Source: JBDHTS01 sp039808845 (GTDB lineage: Bacteria > Pseudomonadota > Alphaproteobacteria > Micavibrionales > Micavibrionaceae). From it: a stretch of 30,549 nt of DNA. Numbering within the stretch: position 1 is the first letter of the stretch; every line of letters begins with the position of its first letter. Below, in pieces: positions 1 to 9,797 of the stretch. Both the position numbers and the translations under genes were made by a program. The DNA lies in the NCBI GenBank assembly GCA_039808845.1, contig JBDHTS010000020.1, positions 1 to 30,549 of the forward strand, written 5' to 3'. The notes beneath the pieces are model-generated. The model searched no databases. It was not told the origin of the DNA and worked only from the letters and a program-made list of their open reading frames with translations.

Positions 1-619
1 GCCTGAAGAAGCGCCCGCGGCTCCAGAGCTTCCGCCCCAGAAGACGGAAGGCCCCGCGCAAAGCGTCTCTGTCCCGCCCCGGACAGAGACGCTTGCGCCC
101 CTTAAGGCTCCCGCTCAGCCGCCTGCCCCGCGGCAAGCCGAGCCTCCCAAAGTCGCAGAGGCGGCGAATGCCGTCGCCCCTTCGGCGCAACCGCCCCCGC
201 AGCAAGGCCCCCCACCCCGGGCCTCGCCACCGGAAAAACCGCCTGACAAGGCGCCAGCCCCAAAAAAACCCGCTTCGGCGGGCACAGGCGTTTCTGTAAC
301 CGGGCTGCGGATGGGCGACCACGGCGGCACGGCAAGGATCGTGCTGGACGTCACCGGCAAGACGTCTTTCCGCCATGACCTCGACAACAGCGAAAACCTG
401 CTGGTGATCGAATTGCCGGATGCAGGCTGGAACGGCAGCCCGTCGCAGACCTTCGCGGCGGATTCTCTGATCGAGTCCTACACTGCGCAACCGATGGATG
501 GCGGAAAAGGAACCCGCGTCGTCATCCAGCTGAAGGCCCCAACGAGTGTTGTCTCAGAAGCGGCACTCGGCGCGGATAAAGGCAACCCGGAACGCATCGT
601 TCTGGACCTTAAGAAATAG
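1..619 (+). CDS. Proline-rich protein with C-terminal AMIN-like domain (5' end outside window)
   Basis: The reading frame is open from base 2 to the TAG at 617-619, so this is the last ~205 codons of a gene that begins before the window. The first ~95 residues are a low-complexity Pro/Ala/Lys/Glu linker. The last ~105 residues form a compact beta-rich domain with pieces such as GTARIVLDVTGKTSF, NLLVIELPDAGW and ERIVLDLKK. This pattern resembles AMIN domains, which in amidases and secretin-associated proteins bind peptidoglycan or localise proteins in the periplasm. A long Pro/Ala linker fits an envelope protein crossing the periplasm. The N-terminus, and any signal or membrane anchor or enzyme domain, is not visible, so the function is open. 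The AMIN call is by pattern only. Confidence 0.7.
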   Translation, partial: PEEAPAAPELPPQKTEGPAQSVSVPPRTETLAPLKAPAQPPAPRQAEPPKVAEAANAVAPSAQPPPQQGPPPRASPPEKPPDKAPAPKKPASAGTGVSVTGLRMGDHGGTARIVLDVTGKTSFRHDLDNSENLLVIELPDAGWNGSPSQTFAADSLIESYTAQPMDGGKGTRVVIQLKAPTSVVSEAALGADKGNPERIVLDLKK

Positions 620-645
620 CGGTCGCCTTCAGGGCGGCCGCGTTT
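619..645 (+). terminator. Possible rho-independent terminator after the AMIN-like gene
   Basis: A 9-bp stem (619-627 with 633-641, one G-U pair, loop TTCAG) starts at the stop codon and is followed only by GTTTGG. The stem is strong but the U-tract is poor. It lies between convergent genes, where a terminator is expected. Confidence 0.35.
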
Positions 646-753
646 GGCATAGGACATTCCACCCGTCGGTATGGGGCGCGTGGATGCTGTGGTTATGATA
701 TCTGCAACGCAGCGCAGGATCATAAACGTCGGAAGCTATGATATTGGCTTCCG

Positions 754-1473
754 TCAGACCGCGTTTATTAAGCCAGATAAAGCCTGGAAGCGGCGCGCCG
801 CTTCCAGATCGCGGCGTATGGCCTGATTTCTTCGCTGTTGCTGCGGCTCTTCGCCATGAAGGGCGGCGTTATAAATCTTTGCCTTGTAGATTTCCTCGAC
901 ATTGGCAGCGTTATAAGCATCTTCCGGCGACAAGGCGTTACGGACGAAGGCCAGCGCGAGCACGATCGATCCGCTAAGCGCCGTGACAAGTTGCAGAACC
1001 GTGAACGCTTGGTCATCCAGACCATTCACAGCTTTGGCTACGGCATGATGCGCGCCCTCCGGCTGCGTAAGCGCCTGCAGGTCATCCGTCGTTGCCAGCG
1101 GCACGCCGAACTCCCTTTCAAACCAGGAGAGCCAGGGATCCCATGCTTCCGCCTGACGTGCTGCGACGGCATCATGGGCGGCCCGGTAACACAAAAGATC
1201 GGTATCAAGGTAATCCAGCGCTGCCTCGGTCATGGCAGCCCGGTTCCGGCCAACCTGTTCCAGCGCCGTTGTCATCATTTGGGTCAGCGGCATCGTTTCC
1301 GGATCGATCCGGTCTTCCTGTGCCGCCCACTCATCGGCAATGGCTGAGGCCAGATCTTTCGCAGGCGCGGTCAAAATCAATCCGCCGGGTGTGCGGACCG
1401 CCCGGCCGTCAAGATGAATTTCAAAACCGCTTTGCCCCTTGACCGCTACGGCGTTTTTATAAAAACGCTTCAT
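754..1473 (-). CDS. ATP12-family F1-ATPase assembly chaperone
   Basis: The 239-residue protein matches the ATP12 family across its length: N-terminal KRFYKNAVAV, the segment VRTPGGLILTAPAKDLA, the acidic-aromatic AIADEWAAQEDRIDPETMP, and the central TDLLCYRA. In mitochondria Atp12 binds free F1 alpha subunit during F1F0 ATP synthase assembly. Outside mitochondria the family is essentially alphaproteobacterial, and the bacterial members are assumed rather than shown to act the same way. The ATG overlaps the stop of the upstream AsmA-like gene by 4 nt (ATGA), so the start is secure and translation is probably coupled. It is the last gene of the run that includes crcB and rluC. Confidence 0.93.
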   Translation of the reverse strand: MKRFYKNAVAVKGQSGFEIHLDGRAVRTPGGLILTAPAKDLASAIADEWAAQEDRIDPETMPLTQMMTTALEQVGRNRAAMTEAALDYLDTDLLCYRAAHDAVAARQAEAWDPWLSWFEREFGVPLATTDDLQALTQPEGAHHAVAKAVNGLDDQAFTVLQLVTALSGSIVLALAFVRNALSPEDAYNAANVEEIYKAKIYNAALHGEEPQQQRRNQAIRRDLEAARRFQALSGLINAV

Positions 1474-2684
1474 GGCAGGACGCAGCCCTTCGCGGTGTCA
1501 TTCACCGGATTCAACTGAAAGGAAACTGCATCATTGTTAAAAACGATTTTGCCACTGTATGGCGTCGTATCTGTCTCCAGGATCGCAGGATCGAATGAAA
1601 CAGCATTTTTCCCGATGCGCGCGGTGAAGCAATTCAGTTTTTTCCCCTGAAGGGCCGGATCGAGAAGGCCTGCGCCGGGAGCCGTTTGGTCAGCCTTAAA
1701 TGAAAGCGTGTTGTGCTCCCATGAAAAATCACCGGACCCGCCATCCAGTTCCAGCTTTCCTTTAAAGCGGGAAAAGTCCAGATATCCTATCAGCGCCAGC
1801 ATCAGATCGACAGAAGAGGGACCGCCATGTGCGGATACGGATCCTGTCCATGACGATTCATCCATTTGATGGATATCTGCCCGCAGGCCAGCCTCACCCC
1901 GGCGCAGATCCAGCACAAGATGCATGCGCTTCTTATCTTCCGTAACAACCATCGTGCCGCTGAACGGAGTTTCGGGATAACCGAAATGATTCAGCGTTAT
2001 CATTATTTTGTTATTTGCCTGGCGCTTTATTGTTCCGTCGAACTGCAACGGGCCAATTCTGAGCGTAAAGCCCGCATTTTCAGGCAGCGCCAGGCCTTTG
2101 CCTTTTGGCTCCAAAGCCAGGCTGGCTTTCAGCGGTTCACCGCCATACATCCCATCGGCCACAATTCCCGGTCCGCCCGCATAAGCGGCCTTGTCCAGCC
2201 GTACGAGCGAAAGGGTGATTTTTTTCTGCCCCAGAACGCCAGGTTCCAGAATGATATCCTGAAGATCCAGCGCGCGAATCCGCCGGCGGCCTGTCAGCAC
2301 ATCCAGAAAGCTTATTGCCACGACGATCTGCCCGGCCGTTATGGCGCTGGCCGCCCGCAGCGGCGGCGCATCGGAAGATTGCGGAATCGACCGGTAGAGG
2401 GAAAGTTCATTCATCGCGACACCCAGCACCGGGAAGAATGCCATATATTTCAGTTCCCCGATTTCAGCCTGAAAGCCTGTCGCATGGCCGAGATAATCTT
2501 CCAGCCCCCTTTTCAGGGCGTCGCTGTTTCCCGCCTGCATGCTGAGCGCCGTCAGCGTGATGCCCAGCAAAAAGCCGGTCCATAACGCTATTTTGACAAG
2601 GCGCCGCAACCGCTTTTTCCAGCGCGGCTCTGCAGCGCGCGCGGCCTCTTTCATTCTTTCATCGTCTTCCCGGAACATCACCAT
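1470..2684 (-). CDS. AsmA-like membrane-anchored protein of unknown function
   Basis: A 404-residue protein with a charged N-terminus (Lys/Arg-rich around residues 20-31), one membrane segment at about 33-50 (IALWTGFLLGITLTALSM), and a long beta-rich exported part. The layout (short cytoplasmic tail, single helix, repetitive amphipathic beta strands such as GTIKRQANNKIMITLNHFG and SGTMVVTEDKKRMHLVLDL) is that of AsmA/TamB-type proteins, which sit in the inner membrane and face the periplasm; some move lipids to the outer membrane. No specific motif confirms the family. It starts 4 nt after rluC and overlaps atp12 by 4 nt. An in-frame ATG at 2678 is an alternative start. Confidence 0.65.
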   Translation of the reverse strand: MVMFREDDERMKEAARAAEPRWKKRLRRLVKIALWTGFLLGITLTALSMQAGNSDALKRGLEDYLGHATGFQAEIGELKYMAFFPVLGVAMNELSLYRSIPQSSDAPPLRAASAITAGQIVVAISFLDVLTGRRRIRALDLQDIILEPGVLGQKKITLSLVRLDKAAYAGGPGIVADGMYGGEPLKASLALEPKGKGLALPENAGFTLRIGPLQFDGTIKRQANNKIMITLNHFGYPETPFSGTMVVTEDKKRMHLVLDLRRGEAGLRADIHQMDESSWTGSVSAHGGPSSVDLMLALIGYLDFSRFKGKLELDGGSGDFSWEHNTLSFKADQTAPGAGLLDPALQGKKLNCFTARIGKNAVSFDPAILETDTTPYSGKIVFNNDAVSFQLNPVNDTAKGCVLP

Positions 2685-2688
2685 GGCG

Positions 2689-3672
2689 TCACGCTGCGAA
2701 GGGATCGGCGCGGTCGTTGGGATCGAAGCCCAGCGCGTTCCAGCTCTCGATCAGCTCGGGCGGCAGCGGCGCGACAAAATCGAGCGTTTTGCCGTCTTTC
2801 AGCGGATGCGCGATCGTCAGCCGCCGCGCGTGCAGGTGCAGGCGGCGCGCGATGCCGTCCATGCCGCCGAGCCAGGCTTCGGCGCCGCCGTATTTCTCGT
2901 CCCCCATGATCGGGCATTCCAGAACGTCCGCCGCATGCACGCGGATCTGGTGCGTGCGCCCGGTCAGGGGGCGGAAGGCGACGAAGGCCGCGCGCTTGCC
3001 CGCCCGTTCCCGCACGGCGAAATCGGTGACGGCGGTCTGGCCCTTATCGTCGATCACCATGCGGTCCTTATGGGGTCCTGCGGGTTTGGAAATACTGGCG
3101 CGCACCGTGCCGTCATTGGGCACAGGCGCGGGCACGGTCAGCGCCCAGTAGATTTTTTTCGCCCGCCGGTCCTTGAAGGCCTTGCCCAGCCGCCGCACCG
3201 CCTCCGCCGAGCGGGCGCACAGCAAAATGCCCGACGTGTCGCGGTCGAGCCGGTGGATCAGGCGCGGAATCTGGTCCTGCGCATCCGCCAAAACAGGGAA
3301 ATAGGCGTCGATGTGCCACTCCACCCCGCCGCCGCCCTGCGAGGCGAGGCCTGCGGGCTTGTTGAACGCGATCACGTCGCCGTCGTCGTAAAGGACGATC
3401 GAACGAATGAATTCCACGTCCTGCGGCGAGAGTTTTTTCGGTTGCGGCTTCCGGTGCTCCTCCGCGCGGTCCTCGACCGGCGGAATGCGCACCTCCTGCC
3501 CGGCGGACAGCTTGGCCTCGCCCCTGGCTTTTTTTCCGTCGATCTTGATCGCGCCCTTGCGGATCAGCTTTTGCGCCAGGGCATAAGGCAGTTCCGGCAC
3601 TGCCTTTTTCAGCCAGCGGTCGAGACGCTGGCCGTCATCGGCTTGCGCCACCGTGACGATACGCGCCTCCAT
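2689..3672 (-). CDS. rluC: RluC/RluD-family 23S rRNA pseudouridine synthase
   Basis: 327 residues. The N-terminus is an S4 RNA-binding domain (QRLDRWLKKAVPELPYALAQ, about 13-75). The catalytic domain carries HRLDRDTSGILL with the nucleophilic Asp, then LTGRTHQIRVHAA and GDEKYGG, the standard RluA-family motifs. Such enzymes isomerise uridines in 23S rRNA; with an S4 domain and these motifs, RluC or RluD specificity is likely but not provable from sequence alone. I chose the ATG at 3672 because it shares one base with the crcB stop (TGATG). The frame stays open further upstream, but that part only reads crcB out of frame. Confidence 0.92.
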   Translation of the reverse strand: MEARIVTVAQADDGQRLDRWLKKAVPELPYALAQKLIRKGAIKIDGKKARGEAKLSAGQEVRIPPVEDRAEEHRKPQPKKLSPQDVEFIRSIVLYDDGDVIAFNKPAGLASQGGGGVEWHIDAYFPVLADAQDQIPRLIHRLDRDTSGILLCARSAEAVRRLGKAFKDRRAKKIYWALTVPAPVPNDGTVRASISKPAGPHKDRMVIDDKGQTAVTDFAVRERAGKRAAFVAFRPLTGRTHQIRVHAADVLECPIMGDEKYGGAEAWLGGMDGIARRLHLHARRLTIAHPLKDGKTLDFVAPLPPELIESWNALGFDPNDRADPFAA

Positions 3673-4052
3673 CAACCCAGCCACAGCCGCACCGCCCAAA
3701 GCGCCAGAAACAGGCCGAGCACCGACAGCGCAACCGACCCGCCGGCATAAAGCGCCGCCATGCCGAACGCCCCGCGTTCCATCAGCAGCGCCGTATCCAG
3801 GGAAAACGCCGAAAACGTCGTGAACCCACCCAGAATGCCGGTCATCAGGAAGGTTTTCCAGACCGCCGGCGGCTCCGCCACATGCGCGAAAATCCCGGCC
3901 AGCAGTCCCATGATGACCGAACCCAGAACGTTGATCAGCAGGATGCCCAGGGGAAAATCGAATCCCGCGCGCACCGCCACGGCATTGTTCATCCAATACC
4001 GCAGAACCGCGCCGATACATCCGCCCGCGCCGACCGCAAAAACCATCATCAT
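3672..4052 (-). CDS. crcB: CrcB/Fluc fluoride ion channel
   Basis: 126 residues with four membrane segments and the family signatures GAGGCIGAVLRYWMN, LLINVLGSVIMGL and GGFTTFSAFSLDT. The last holds the TTFS motif and phenylalanines that line the fluoride pathway in Fluc channels. Fluc proteins are dual-topology dimers that let toxic fluoride leave the cell; a single gene, as here, is the homodimer arrangement. It is coupled to rluC by a one-base overlap. Three consecutive in-frame methionine codons make the start uncertain by 3-6 nt (4052, 4049, 4046). I see no fluoride riboswitch in the 58 nt upstream. Confidence 0.95.
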   Translation of the reverse strand: MMMVFAVGAGGCIGAVLRYWMNNAVAVRAGFDFPLGILLINVLGSVIMGLLAGIFAHVAEPPAVWKTFLMTGILGGFTTFSAFSLDTALLMERGAFGMAALYAGGSVALSVLGLFLALWAVRLWLG

Positions 4053-4110
4053 GGCTTGTTCTTACAGCAAAAACACGCGCGCGTCATATTTTTCAGTTGC
4101 GGATATAGGC

Positions 4111-4758
4111 CTAACCCACCTTCAATTCTTCTGAAATGACAGACCTTATGATTTCGCATCGGAGCAGATCATCTGGTTTAAGAAATTCATAGGCCTCCCA
4201 ACCAGCTGTAAACGCCCCACGAACAACATCAGGCGTGTCGTCAAAGAATACTGGCTTATCGGCAGATTCTAGACCTAAACAGTTTTCAATTGCGGCGAAA
4301 TAATCCGGATGAGGCTTTAAAACGCCGAGCCGGGCGGAATGAAAGATGTCGTCAAACCAGCGGTTAAATCCCATATTGTCCATTAGATAGCGTGCACGGT
4401 TATGCTCTTGGTTGGTTGCAATATAAAGACGGAATCTTCCACTTTTCTTCAGTCTTTCTATATATTCGAACAAACCGTGATTGATGTTCGAATCTTTTTC
4501 AAGCCAATATTCAATAAAAGCTTGCGGATTTTCATCATATCCAAGGATTGGAAGATATTCGCCAAGCGCATGCGCCAGGTCGCGCCTGCCCGTTAAAACC
4601 TGCATCGTAAAAGGCCCCAGGATAAACTCATCGCGCAACCTTTGCCGGTCGATGCCGAAATCCCGTTCGATATGCTCATCCCAGCAGCGCCTGTATTCGG
4701 CGCGCGCGTGATATCCATGCACCAGCACGCCATCGACATCAAACAGGACGGTTTTCAT
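4111..4758 (-). CDS. HAD-superfamily hydrolase
   Basis: 215 residues with all four HAD motifs: FDVDGVL at 6-12 (nucleophile Asp7, acid Asp9), the Thr of YIATN, the Lys in LKPHPDYF, and the metal ligands in VFFDDTPDVV. An alpha-helical cap between motifs I and II makes it subfamily IA, phosphatase-like. The substrate cannot be told; nucleotide or sugar-phosphate phosphatases have this layout. The ATG overlaps the Nudix stop by 4 nt, so the two are translationally coupled and may act on related phosphorylated metabolites. The stretch is visibly richer in A and T than rarA and rluC on either side, which suggests later acquisition. Confidence 0.9.
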   Translation of the reverse strand: MKTVLFDVDGVLVHGYHARAEYRRCWDEHIERDFGIDRQRLRDEFILGPFTMQVLTGRRDLAHALGEYLPILGYDENPQAFIEYWLEKDSNINHGLFEYIERLKKSGRFRLYIATNQEHNRARYLMDNMGFNRWFDDIFHSARLGVLKPHPDYFAAIENCLGLESADKPVFFDDTPDVVRGAFTAGWEAYEFLKPDDLLRCEIIRSVISEELKVG

Positions 4759-5335
4759 TTACGGGCCGCAAAGCTTATCGGATATACCGGGAGATGCGAG
4801 CTTTCCCTCCATTTACGCAACAAGCGCGTCATGGCTGGGCTATCCTGTGTTAAAGCCAGCGCCTCACTCGGAGAACACCATTTTATATCGAAAGATTCAT
4901 CGCTTACCTTAAAATCTCCCTGCCCCGCGCGGAAAAGATACCGGATATCGAAATGTTCATGGGCCGGTTCATTCCTGAGGGGATTTGCCGGGATAGGATG
5001 GATGTCGATATCAAAGATATCCAACGAGAGTGGAACCGCCTGCAATCCCGCCTCTTCCAGAACCTCGCGCCGCGCCACCTCCAGAATATCCGTTTCGCCA
5101 TCGGCATGGCCGCCGAAATTCATCCAGCGCCCCAGCGAACGGTGGTGATTCATCAGAACAGCAGCCCCGTCCGCGCTCAAGACAAGAGCCGACCCCGTAA
5201 TATGGCCTGGAGAAAAACATGTACGGTGAAAACAGTCTTCACGGCGATCCAGCAGGTCGGTAAACCGGGCGGCAAAACCCTGCTCCGTTAAAGACGGTTC
5301 ATAGGCCAGAATGGAATTCTTAAGCGCTTCTCCTG

Positions 5336-5339
<4 letters not shown>
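4755..5339 (-). CDS. Nudix hydrolase
   Basis: 194 residues. The Nudix box is complete: Gly, five residues, Glu, seven residues, then REVLEEAGL, within a segment starting FGGHADGETD. Nudix enzymes split nucleoside diphosphates linked to another moiety. The subfamily is not obvious; the preceding LMNHHRSLGRWMNFGGH and the following HFDIRYLF resemble general NUDIX proteins of about 180-200 residues with unknown substrate. The gene overlaps rarA upstream and the HAD gene downstream by 4 nt each, so three genes are chained by ATGA junctions. Like the HAD gene it is richer in A and T than its neighbours. Confidence 0.9.
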
Positions 5340-6652
<1,313 letters not shown>

Positions 6653-6696
6653 AGGATCAATATAAAGAGATATCGGCCAGGAACAATACAGGAACG

Positions 6697-8115
6697 CTAA
6701 CCCCGGACGATCACCTGCCGTTTCCGGCCCTGCGAGTCGATCAGCAACTGCCATTGCCTTGCCGCTTTCAGCGCTTTCTGCAGCGTGCCGACCTTGTCGA
6801 TTTTGATATTATTGACGGCCAGAATGATATCGCCCGGCTCCACGACGCGCGTGGCCGGCGTTCGGGGATCCACGGCCGTAACAACTATGCCCTGATCCTC
6901 GGCAATGCCCAGTTCGACCGAAACCGCCGGGTTGATATTGGCCACGGTCGCGCCCGCAAGCGGGCTGTATCCGGTCAATTCGGTCTCGGCGCGCGGCGGC
7001 ACGTCGGGCGGCGCGATGGCTTCCACTTTCAGCGTCCGGGCCTCGCCCTTGCGCAGAATCTGGAACGTGGCCTCGCCACCCAGCGGCACGGTCGCCATGC
7101 GGAACTTGACCTCTCCGGGATCCGTAACCGAATGGCCGTTCATGGCCGTGATCACGTCGCCGACTTCGGCCCCCGCCGCTCGGAGGGGGCTGGCTTCATG
7201 CAGCGCGGCGATCAGCAGGCCCGACGGGGCCGCAAACCCAAGCGACTCGGCGATATCCGCCGTCACCTTCTGCGCCGTCACGCCCAGCCAGGGGCGGATG
7301 ATGCGGTCGCCCTTCTGTCCGGATTTCACAGCGGCCAGAACCGCCACCACCATGTCGGACGGCACGGCGAAGCCGATGCCCAGCGACCCGCCGTCCTTGG
7401 AATAGATCGCCGAATTGATGCCGACCACGCTGCCATCCATCGCCACCAGAGGCCCGCCGGAATTGCCGGGATTGATCGCCGCATCCGTCTGGATGAAGAA
7501 ATTGAAATCGCTGATGTCGAGCGAGGACCGGGCCAGCGCCGAGACGATGCCGCTGGTCACGGTCTGGCCTACGCCGAACGGGTTGCCGATGGCCAGCACC
7601 AGATCCCCGACCTCCAGATTGCCACTGGCCTGTAAAGATACGAAAGGCAGGGCCGCTCCTTTATTCTCGATTTTCAGGACTGCAAGATCGGAGGATTTAT
7701 CGACCAGAATCTTCTTCGCGTCGAATTCCCGCCCGTCGGGAAGAACGGCATTGATTTCATCCGCCTCATCCACCACATGGGCGTTGGTCACGACCAGACC
7801 GTCCTGATCCACGATCACGCCGGATCCCAGCGCGTTCTGGACCAGCTTGCGCGAAAGGCCGCCCGGCGCGCCCATCCCGCCGAACGCGCCGCCGAAAAAC
7901 TGCTGGAAGAACGGGTCGTCCATGAACGGATTGAACTGCCGCGCCGTCACGGTGCGCTTGGTATAGATATTGACGACGGCGGGGGCAACTTTTTTGACTA
8001 AAGGCGCAAAGGAAAACTGCATTTGCGCGGGCGATTGCGGTAAAATACGCTCCTGCGCCAGGGCGGGGGCCGTAAATAAAGCCACAAAGGCGGCCAATGC
8101 TGTCAGAAGCTTCAT
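6697..8115 (-). CDS. Do/DegP-family periplasmic serine protease
   Basis: 472 residues. An N-terminal signal peptide (MKLLTALAAFVALFTAPALA, cleavage about residue 20) sends it to the periplasm. The trypsin-like domain shows the triad His113 (TNAHVV), Asp143 (SSDLAVLKIE) and Ser219 (NPGNSGGPLV). Two PDZ domains follow, the first around PWLGVTAQKVTADIAESLGF and the second around EPGDIILAVNNIKIDK. DegP/DegQ enzymes degrade or refold damaged envelope proteins. The region at 60-90, rich in Phe and Gly, matches the LA-loop zone. The start at 8115 is supported by GAGG 8 nt upstream and by the signal peptide; an upstream in-frame start at 8178 would bury the signal sequence. Confidence 0.94.
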   Translation of the reverse strand: MKLLTALAAFVALFTAPALAQERILPQSPAQMQFSFAPLVKKVAPAVVNIYTKRTVTARQFNPFMDDPFFQQFFGGAFGGMGAPGGLSRKLVQNALGSGVIVDQDGLVVTNAHVVDEADEINAVLPDGREFDAKKILVDKSSDLAVLKIENKGAALPFVSLQASGNLEVGDLVLAIGNPFGVGQTVTSGIVSALARSSLDISDFNFFIQTDAAINPGNSGGPLVAMDGSVVGINSAIYSKDGGSLGIGFAVPSDMVVAVLAAVKSGQKGDRIIRPWLGVTAQKVTADIAESLGFAAPSGLLIAALHEASPLRAAGAEVGDVITAMNGHSVTDPGEVKFRMATVPLGGEATFQILRKGEARTLKVEAIAPPDVPPRAETELTGYSPLAGATVANINPAVSVELGIAEDQGIVVTAVDPRTPATRVVEPGDIILAVNNIKIDKVGTLQKALKAARQWQLLIDSQGRKRQVIVRG

Positions 8116-8174
8116 GAATTGATCCTCATCAGGAGGAAATATATAACCGCAGCGGCTCCAGAAAAGTCCCGCTG

Positions 8175-9797
8175 TCAATCTTCATCACGAAAAACGCGGC
8201 CGTCCGCCTTTTGGGTAACATCGATAAACTCGTAAGGCCGGCTCCACGTCGAAAACCAGTGCCGTTCCGGCAATAAGGGAAGCGCGATGCCGAAATATTT
8301 ATCGATCATGGCGCGCATGACATTGACGGGACCGATATCTTTTGTCAGGTGCGCATAATCGCCGTCTGAAAAATAGATGAGGTTCAGAATGCCGAACACT
8401 TCCTGGATGTCGCTGTGTTCAGCGCTTTCGAAATATTCCTCCATGCGCGAACCGTGATCGCCCTGGATGATGATGACTTTGGGACGTCCGTCTTTTTGGG
8501 CCTGCACGAGATTGATGAATTGCTCCAGCTCCGCGTTCACATAGCGCAGCTGGGCAATATAGGCCTGCCGGTAGAAATCCTCCCAGCCTTTCGGGAAAAG
8601 ATGGCTGTAGGCATGAAACGCCCCGTCCGTATAGGAAAACGGAACATGATAGTTGTAATCGGCGAACCCGCCGTCGGCGCTGAAGACAAAAGGCGGATGT
8701 GGCGCCAGAACATGGGCATAAACAAATTTCGGCATGTCCGATTGTTTTTCCGCAGCTGCGCGCAGATCCCCATATTCCTTCTGGACCGTTTGATAACGGC
8801 TGTAATAAGGATTGAGAAAGGTTCGCCGGTTGCCGAAAATCGAGTCCAGAATACGATAAACAGGCGTGCGGACCATCAGATGCATCGCCACCGTCGCCTC
8901 GAAATTCGGCGCCCGGATATCCATGACTTTGGGATTGAATGTCGGATCGACACGGTATCCTGTCGTCAGAACCGTCATGTCATATCCCTGGTCTTTGAGA
9001 AATTTGAACAGCCGGGGACGCAGGTAGTAATTGGCGGCGGGACGGCGGTCTATAAAACGCGTATGGGGAACGCGGACATCCTCCTGGAAATAATTCAGGT
9101 TCATGGTTGATGATATGGAAAGCATCGTCTGGGAATAAAACGATCGGCTGTCCTCCGCCACGAAAAAGCCTTTGGCTCTCAAGTCATCCAGAAATGGCCC
9201 GTTGTCGTAGGAAAACAGGCGTTTCAGGGTATCATTGAAGGCATAAGCGTCCTGAATGACCACATAAATATCGGGCATGGCCGAGGATGCCGTCGAAGTT
9301 TTTTTATCCAGAAATTCCTCTTTTTTCGGAAGGTTTTTTAAATCGTACCGCATCTGCTGGTACGACATCAGGATCATCGCGCCGTTATAGGACGCTATCA
9401 ATGCGGCAAAAGTAACCAGAACAGAAAAAGCAATCTTCTCGACTTTGGGAAATCGCAGGATCAGAAGTGCTCCACCCGCCATGACCGCGCCCCAGACCAG
9501 GAAAGCTTTCCCGTCGGAAAAATCCTTCAGGATTTCGCCATACTGAAACCAGATCAGTGTCAGGAACAACGTCAGGGCCAGCGCGGTCGAGCGGCGCTTT
9601 AGGATGAACGCCAGAATGAAATATAAAGCGCCCTGCCCCGCCCACAACGCCAGCAAAGGCACGATGCCTTCCCAGGCTTCCCAGTATGTCCCGAGACGCG
9701 AAAAAACGCTTTCCAGAACGATACACGCGCTCATGCACAGAAGCGGCATGGCAACACTGGATTTTTTTTCGCCCTGACTATCTTGTCTTGAAGACAT
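8175..9797 (-). CDS. Membrane-bound sulfatase/alkaline-phosphatase-superfamily enzyme
   Basis: 540 residues. Five membrane segments (about 17-34, 41-66, 71-85, 98-115, 121-143) are followed by a large exported catalytic domain. Metal-site motifs of the superfamily are present: PDIYVVIQDAY with Asp183, a nucleophile region SFYSQTMLSISSTMN, and the late IIIQGDHGSRM. This is the layout of phosphoethanolamine or glycerol-phosphate transferases and related surface-polymer enzymes. The usual Asp-Gly-Tyr of the first motif is Asp-Ala-Tyr here. Substrate unknown. The ATG at 9797 overlaps the methyltransferase gene by 20 nt; another ATG at 9749 is possible. Last gene of a three-gene module. Confidence 0.82.
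   Translation of the reverse strand: MSSRQDSQGEKKSSVAMPLLCMSACIVLESVFSRLGTYWEAWEGIVPLLALWAGQGALYFILAFILKRRSTALALTLFLTLIWFQYGEILKDFSDGKAFLVWGAVMAGGALLILRFPKVEKIAFSVLVTFAALIASYNGAMILMSYQQMRYDLKNLPKKEEFLDKKTSTASSAMPDIYVVIQDAYAFNDTLKRLFSYDNGPFLDDLRAKGFFVAEDSRSFYSQTMLSISSTMNLNYFQEDVRVPHTRFIDRRPAANYYLRPRLFKFLKDQGYDMTVLTTGYRVDPTFNPKVMDIRAPNFEATVAMHLMVRTPVYRILDSIFGNRRTFLNPYYSRYQTVQKEYGDLRAAAEKQSDMPKFVYAHVLAPHPPFVFSADGGFADYNYHVPFSYTDGAFHAYSHLFPKGWEDFYRQAYIAQLRYVNAELEQFINLVQAQKDGRPKVIIIQGDHGSRMEEYFESAEHSDIQEVFGILNLIYFSDGDYAHLTKDIGPVNVMRAMIDKYFGIALPLLPERHWFSTWSRPYEFIDVTQKADGRVFRDED

Noticed and set aside
2539..3750. 403-codon plus-strand frame opposite rluC
   Set aside because: Low-complexity Arg/Ala/His composition and no domain; rluC on the other strand is unambiguous.
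4053..4110. Possible fluoride riboswitch before crcB
   Set aside because: The gap is 58 nt and none of the conserved crcB-motif elements is visible.
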